Below are positions 60,041 to 64,000 of a DNA stretch of 64,000 nt, one piece after another. The position numbers and the translations under genes are program-made. A model generated the notes under the pieces. That model was not told the origin of the DNA. It did not search any database and was given only the letters and a program-made list of their open reading frames with translations. Location of the stretch: positions 434,001 to 498,000 of the forward strand of contig NZ_JAEIOS010000011.1 in NCBI RefSeq assembly GCF_016342265.1, in the 5' to 3' direction. The DNA is from Corynebacterium meridianum (GTDB taxonomy: Bacteria > Actinomycetota > Actinomycetes > Mycobacteriales > Mycobacteriaceae). Within the stretch, counting starts at the first letter, position 1. The number at the start of each line of letters is the position of its first letter.

Positions 60041-60406
60041 GTGAGGCTCCTTCTTGTTGTTCGGTCACCGGGCAGTACAGACACCCGCCGGATCGGCGGG
60101 CCGGTTCAACCCTTGGATTTAACCTGCGCGTGACCACCGGCCGACCGGGGTCGGGGACGGTGTTACGCAGGAAAGTCTCGTGCTCGTTGCCGTGGACGGC
60201 CGGTGAAATACCAGGTAGACTGGGAAGTTCGCCGAGTCGCTCCGGGAAAACCGGGATGCGGTTCACCGATGGCTCAGTGACGGGATTCCGCCGCTTCGAC
60301 AACCTGGAAAATTGTACCAGCTGTCCGGGGAAGGATCCAACGATCCCGGCCCGGGCCGAGCGCGTCTCCCCGGTGTCCACCCGAATATCTGGCAGGGTTG
60401 GGTGGC
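60041..60406. other. rpsP upstream region
   Basis: 366 bases without a gene. They hold the rpsP leader and the upstream region of the small HTH gene. No clear promoter or attenuator could be assigned. Confidence 0.45.
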
Positions 60407-60628
60407 ATGAACACCAGTGAACGTACGGCCCGGGCACTCCTCCGGGTCCAGCGGGCGAGTATCGAGGAGGTCGAGGCCGTCGAGCGACTGCGGCAGTCCG
60501 TCAGCCGTGCGGTGAGATCCGGCGCATCCTGGGCACAGATCGCCACGCATCTCGGGGTGACCGAACGCGCCGCGAGACGCCGCTTCGGTTCCCCACCCGC
60601 ACCGGAGGACCAGACCACCCTGTTCTGA
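60407..60628 (+). CDS. Small helix-turn-helix protein
   Basis: 73 residues with ASWAQIATHLGVTERAARRR, a typical HTH recognition pattern, after a basic N-terminal helix. GGGTGG precedes ATG 60407. It could be a DNA-binding regulator; targets unknown. Convergent with ffh. Confidence 0.65.
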   Translation: MNTSERTARALLRVQRASIEEVEAVERLRQSVSRAVRSGASWAQIATHLGVTERAARRRFGSPPAPEDQTTLF

Positions 60629-60647
60629 TTCCCGGTGGGCCGGTGCG

Positions 60648-62312
60648 CTACTTCTTCCCGCCCTGCCCGAAGTCCAGGTTGTCGAGGTCGATGTTCTCCA
60701 TCCCCTTGGGCATCTTCGGCATTCCAGGGAGTTTACCCAGCCCGCCGAGCCCGGGTAGCTTCCCACCGCCGCCCATCTGCTCCTGCAGCGCCTGCAGCTC
60801 CTCCATACTCGGCATGCCTGCGCCACCCATCCCGGGCATGCCCGGCATGCCACCGGGCATACCGCCCGGCATCTGCGGCTGCGAGGGTCCCTTCTTCGGG
60901 GGCTTGCGCTTGCCGTTCTTCTTCCTGCGGCCCTTGGGCTTCTTCTTCGTCGCTTTCCGGCTCATGCCGGGCATACCGAACTGGCCGGCCATCTGCCCCA
61001 TCATCTTCTTCGCTTCGAAAAAGCGCTCGACGAGCTGATTCACGTCGGACACGGTGACACCGGAACCAGCGGCAATGCGCTTACGTCGGGAGGCGTTGAG
61101 GATCTTCGGGTTGGCCCGCTCCGCGGGCGTCATGCCCCGGATGATGGCCTGAATACGGTCGAGCTGCTTCTCGTCGACCATGTCGGCCATCTCGTTCATC
61201 TGCTTGCCGCCGGGCAGCATCTTCAGCAGGTTGCCGATGGGGCCCATCCGGCGGATCATCAGCATCTGGTCGAGGAAGTCCTCCAGGGTGAGTTCCCCGG
61301 AGCCAAGCTTCGCGGCCGTGGCCTCCGCCTTGGAGTGGTCGAGCATCGACTCGGCTTGCTCGATGAGGGTGAGCATGTCGCCCATACCGAGGATCCGGCT
61401 GGCCATACGCTCGGGGTGGAAGACGTCGAAGTCCTCGAGCTTCTCGCCCGTGGAGGCGAACATGATGGGCTTGCCGGTGACCTCACGAATCGACAGTGCG
61501 GCACCACCGCGGGCGTCGCCGTCGAGCTTGGTGAGCACGACACCGGTGAAGTCGACACCATCGCGGAATGCTTCGGCGGTCTGAACGGCGTCCTGACCGA
61601 TCATGGCGTCGATGACGAAAAGAACCTCGTCCGGATCGACGGCATCACGAATGTTGCGGGCCTGCGTCATCAGGGTCTCGTCGATGCCGAGGCGACCGGC
61701 GGTATCGACGATGACGACGTCGTGCTGCTTCGCGCGGGCTTCCTCGATACCGCGGCGGGCGACGTCAACGGGATCACCGTGGGAGGTGCCCATCTCGTGA
61801 TCGGAGGAATCTACGGTAGTACCGGGGTCAGGGGCGAAACAGGGCACGCCGGCGCGCTCGGCGACGATCTGCAGCTGCTGGACGGCGCCCGGGCGCTGGA
61901 GGTCGCAGGCGACGAGCATCGGCGTGTGCCCCTGCTTGCCGAGATGATGCGCGAGCTTACCGGCGAGGGTGGTCTTACCGGCGCCCTGCAGACCGGCGAG
62001 CATGATCACGGTCGGCGGGGTCTTCGCCAGCTGGAGCCGACGGGTCTCCCCGCCGAGGATGCCGACGAGTTCCTCGTTGACGATCTTGATGACCTGCTGC
62101 GCCGGGTTGAGGGCCTCGGAGACCTCCGCACCGGCGGCGCGTTCCTTGATACGCTTGACGAAGCCGCGGACGACGGGCAGGGAGACGTCGGCCTCGAGGA
62201 GGGCGAGCCGGATCTCGCGCGCGGTGGCGGCGATGTCGGCTTCACTCAGCTTGCCCTTGCCCCGTAGCCCCTTGAGGGCTCCGGTCAACCGGTCAGACAG
62301 AGACTCAAACAC
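60648..62312 (-). CDS. ffh: Signal recognition particle protein
   Basis: Ffh binds 4.5S RNA and signal sequences for co-translational targeting. From GTG 62312 (GGGAGTGG upstream) it has 554 residues: N domain (FESLSDRLTGALKGLRG), G domain with GLQGAGKTTLAGKLA, DTAGRLG and TKLDGDARGGAAL, and the Met-rich M domain (MRRMGPIGNLLKMLPGG). The C-terminus has an unusual Lys-rich block (KATKKKPKGRRKKNGKRKPP) followed by a Gly/Met/Pro-rich tail of ~70 residues. Confidence 0.95.
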   Translation of the reverse strand: MFESLSDRLTGALKGLRGKGKLSEADIAATAREIRLALLEADVSLPVVRGFVKRIKERAAGAEVSEALNPAQQVIKIVNEELVGILGGETRRLQLAKTPPTVIMLAGLQGAGKTTLAGKLAHHLGKQGHTPMLVACDLQRPGAVQQLQIVAERAGVPCFAPDPGTTVDSSDHEMGTSHGDPVDVARRGIEEARAKQHDVVIVDTAGRLGIDETLMTQARNIRDAVDPDEVLFVIDAMIGQDAVQTAEAFRDGVDFTGVVLTKLDGDARGGAALSIREVTGKPIMFASTGEKLEDFDVFHPERMASRILGMGDMLTLIEQAESMLDHSKAEATAAKLGSGELTLEDFLDQMLMIRRMGPIGNLLKMLPGGKQMNEMADMVDEKQLDRIQAIIRGMTPAERANPKILNASRRKRIAAGSGVTVSDVNQLVERFFEAKKMMGQMAGQFGMPGMSRKATKKKPKGRRKKNGKRKPPKKGPSQPQMPGGMPGGMPGMPGMGGAGMPSMEELQALQEQMGGGGKLPGLGGLGKLPGMPKMPKGMENIDLDNLDFGQGGKK

Positions 62313-62416
62313 GTTCCACTCCCTTATTGGGCGGCTCGACAACACTGGTAGTTTCACCATGGTAGCCCACCGGACCACGGCACCCTACCTGCAGGTGACG
62401 GTCGCGCCGCGCCGGA

Positions 62417-64000
62417 CTACGCCGCGTTGAGCACCCGATTGACGTCCCGTTCGATCTTGGCGCGGTCTGCGGTACCGCCGCGGAGTCGAAAGCGGGCGAC
62501 CATCGTGGCCCCGGGTGTGGCGGCCTCCATCCAGTCGATCTCGGGCAGGACGCTCATCACCGCGCCGATAACCCCAGGGCGGTCGACGGTGCGGACCTCG
62601 AGGGTCCGACCGGTCCAGGCCGTCGCGGTGGCCGCCGGACGGACCTCCGGGAGCGTGGAGAACACACCTGACGCGTAGGCCTGGATGAAGGCGTGTTCGT
62701 CGACATCTCCGGGTCGTTTCGCCGCACGGGGCCGGACGTCGAACTCCGCCCGGCAGCTGCCGTCGGAGGCGTCGGTCACCATGCGCGAACCCTGGATATT
62801 CCAGCCCTTCGCCGCAATGAGGGCGAGTACCCGGACGATCTCCCGCTGATAGGCCCCACGCCAGTGCACCCGGAGCTCCCCATTGTCCCGTACCACCAGT
62901 CCGAGCGGCGTGGGTGCGGTGACGAAGGGGCGTGTCGCGACGACCGCTGTGAGTGCGCGGCGGGCACCGGCGGCGAGGCGGTTTACGGACTGCTCCGCGC
63001 GTGCGGTCCACACCCCGGGACCGGTCGACAGCGCATCGGCGCGGGTGAGCTGCTGCAGCAGATCGAGGGTCAGAAGGTCGTAACCGACGGCGTCGAGCAG
63101 CGCGCGGACTGTCTCCGGGTCGGTGGGGTCGTGGCGCAGAGCGAACTTCATCAGTGTGGTGTGTTGGGCGACGATGGTCTGGGCGCAGCAACGGTCCCGG
63201 AAGCCGAGGCCCATCCGCGCGGTCATCCGGGCGATGATCTCGGCGCCGACCTGGGAGTGGGGTCTGGAGGCGCCCTTGCCGATGTCGTGGATGAGGGCGG
63301 TGAGCAAAAGCAGATCCGGTCGCGGCACGTTGACGGTGGATTCGGCGCATCTGCGCACCGTGGCGATCAGGTGCCGGTCGATGGTGTGCACGTGGCTGCG
63401 TTCGCGCGGCATGAGCCCCCTGATCCGGGACCATTCAGGGACGAGCGGGGTCCACAGGCCGTGCCTGTCCATGCCATCGATAATGGTCTCGGTGTGCTCC
63501 GGGGATGCGAGCAGCGCCACGAAGTCGTCAGCGGCGTGGGCCGGCCACGGGTCCGGGAGCGCGGGAACCCGTTTCAGTCGTTCCCAGACCGCGTCGGGGA
63601 CCGGCAGTCCCGTTCGGGCGGCGGCGGCCGCGACGCGCAGAACAAGGCAGGCATCCTCCATGTCCGGGTCCCGGGAGAGGGTGATGTAGCCACCACCGTC
63701 GACGACGTCGACGTCCAGTGGGCGGCGCGGGGTACGGCGTATGCCGCCGGGTGTCGGGAGGATCGAACGGGCGGTGGACAGGGCATCGGTCAGGGCATCA
63801 TCGGTGGCGCGGGCCGCGCGGGCGATGGCACGGGCAAGTTCGTAGCGGTCGGGATAGCCGAGCCGGAGCGCGATGTCGTGGGCGAACTCGGGATCGAGGA
63901 CGTCCCGCGGGCGGCGGGCCTCGTCGTGGAGCAGGGTGCGGATGTCGAGCAGCAGGCCACGCTGTTTAGCCAACGGCGGGGCGTCGCACAGGTTGCCCAG
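62417..64000 (-). CDS. glnD: PII uridylyltransferase / GlnD (5'-truncated)
   Basis: The frame continues past the window edge (…GNLCDAPPLAKQRGLLLDIR), so the nucleotidyltransferase N-terminus is outside. Visible: the helical linker, the HD phosphohydrolase motif (HVHTIDRHLIATV, then LLTALIHDIGKGASRPHSQVG) and two C-terminal ACT domains (ending DWMEAATPGATMVARFRLR). In corynebacteria GlnD modifies GlnK by adenylylation to signal nitrogen status, and glnD lies upstream of ffh as here. Confidence 0.92.
   Translation of the reverse strand: MGNLCDAPPLAKQRGLLLDIRTLLHDEARRPRDVLDPEFAHDIALRLGYPDRYELARAIARAARATDDALTDALSTARSILPTPGGIRRTPRRPLDVDVVDGGGYITLSRDPDMEDACLVLRVAAAAARTGLPVPDAVWERLKRVPALPDPWPAHAADDFVALLASPEHTETIIDGMDRHGLWTPLVPEWSRIRGLMPRERSHVHTIDRHLIATVRRCAESTVNVPRPDLLLLTALIHDIGKGASRPHSQVGAEIIARMTARMGLGFRDRCCAQTIVAQHTTLMKFALRHDPTDPETVRALLDAVGYDLLTLDLLQQLTRADALSTGPGVWTARAEQSVNRLAAGARRALTAVVATRPFVTAPTPLGLVVRDNGELRVHWRGAYQREIVRVLALIAAKGWNIQGSRMVTDASDGSCRAEFDVRPRAAKRPGDVDEHAFIQAYASGVFSTLPEVRPAATATAWTGRTLEVRTVDRPGVIGAVMSVLPEIDWMEAATPGATMVARFRLRGGTADRAKIERDVNRVLNAA

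Overview
The window is high-GC DNA carrying a conserved actinobacterial housekeeping backbone, mostly on the minus strand. Gene order (glnD-ffh-rpsP ... rimM-trmD ... rplS-lepB-rnhB-DUF2469 ... yraN-comM-dprA-xerC, then rpsB-tsf-pyrH-frr-cdsA-rlmN-dxr-rseP-ispG-PBP lipoprotein-map-cobQ), together with a good DtxR-type iron box, points to a Corynebacterium or close relative. This assignment is inference; no rRNA or tRNA gene was seen.

Layout. 1-2.5 kb: the end of an ascorbate-type PTS EIIC, a membrane protein and a small exported protein. 2.6-16.1 kb: cobyric acid synthase, methionine aminopeptidase, a penicillin-binding lipoprotein, MEP-pathway genes (ispG, dxr) around the site-2 protease rseP, rlmN, cdsA, frr and pyrH. 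16.4-17.7 kb: a secreted lectin/CHAP cell-wall hydrolase gene broken by two frameshifts, one in a C10 tract. 17.8-25.1 kb: tsf, rpsB, a degenerate M23 protein, xerC, dprA, comM and yraN.

25.1-37.95 kb is a nested accessory island between yraN and the DUF2469 gene. Its outer layer has an intact ABC exporter, a decayed MFS exporter and a decayed polyketide-type acyltransferase, the last fused to a fragment of a second comM. Into that comM fragment an ~8.6 kb element has inserted. It carries a decayed serine recombinase, a helicase-nuclease fusion, a separate PD-(D/E)xK-like protein and several gene remnants, and it has short inverted repeats at its ends. The helicase-nuclease and the nuclease-like protein are the best candidates for an undescribed anti-phage function.

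37.95-40.3 kb returns to the backbone (DUF2469, rnhB, lepB, rplS). 40.5-44.1 kb is a smaller island: a low-GC toxin-antitoxin pair (DUF4411 PIN-like toxin with a Xre/ImmA antitoxin) between two same-direction IS3-family remnants. 44.1-50.1 kb holds a rhodanese lipoprotein, tex, a YtrA-type GntR regulator with its operator and target membrane protein, trmD with a long C-terminal extension, and rimM. 50.2-57.2 kb holds a methyltransferase/cupin pair and a striking rearrangement: an exact 881-bp direct repeat brackets ~3.1 kb containing a second ABC-F N-terminus, an iron-regulated YncE-like surface protein and a stray 3' end of rpsP. One ABC-F gene is left chimeric but complete and the other is broken. 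57.4-64 kb: POT peptide transporter, a 40-residue membrane peptide, rpsP, a small HTH protein, ffh and the 3' part of glnD.
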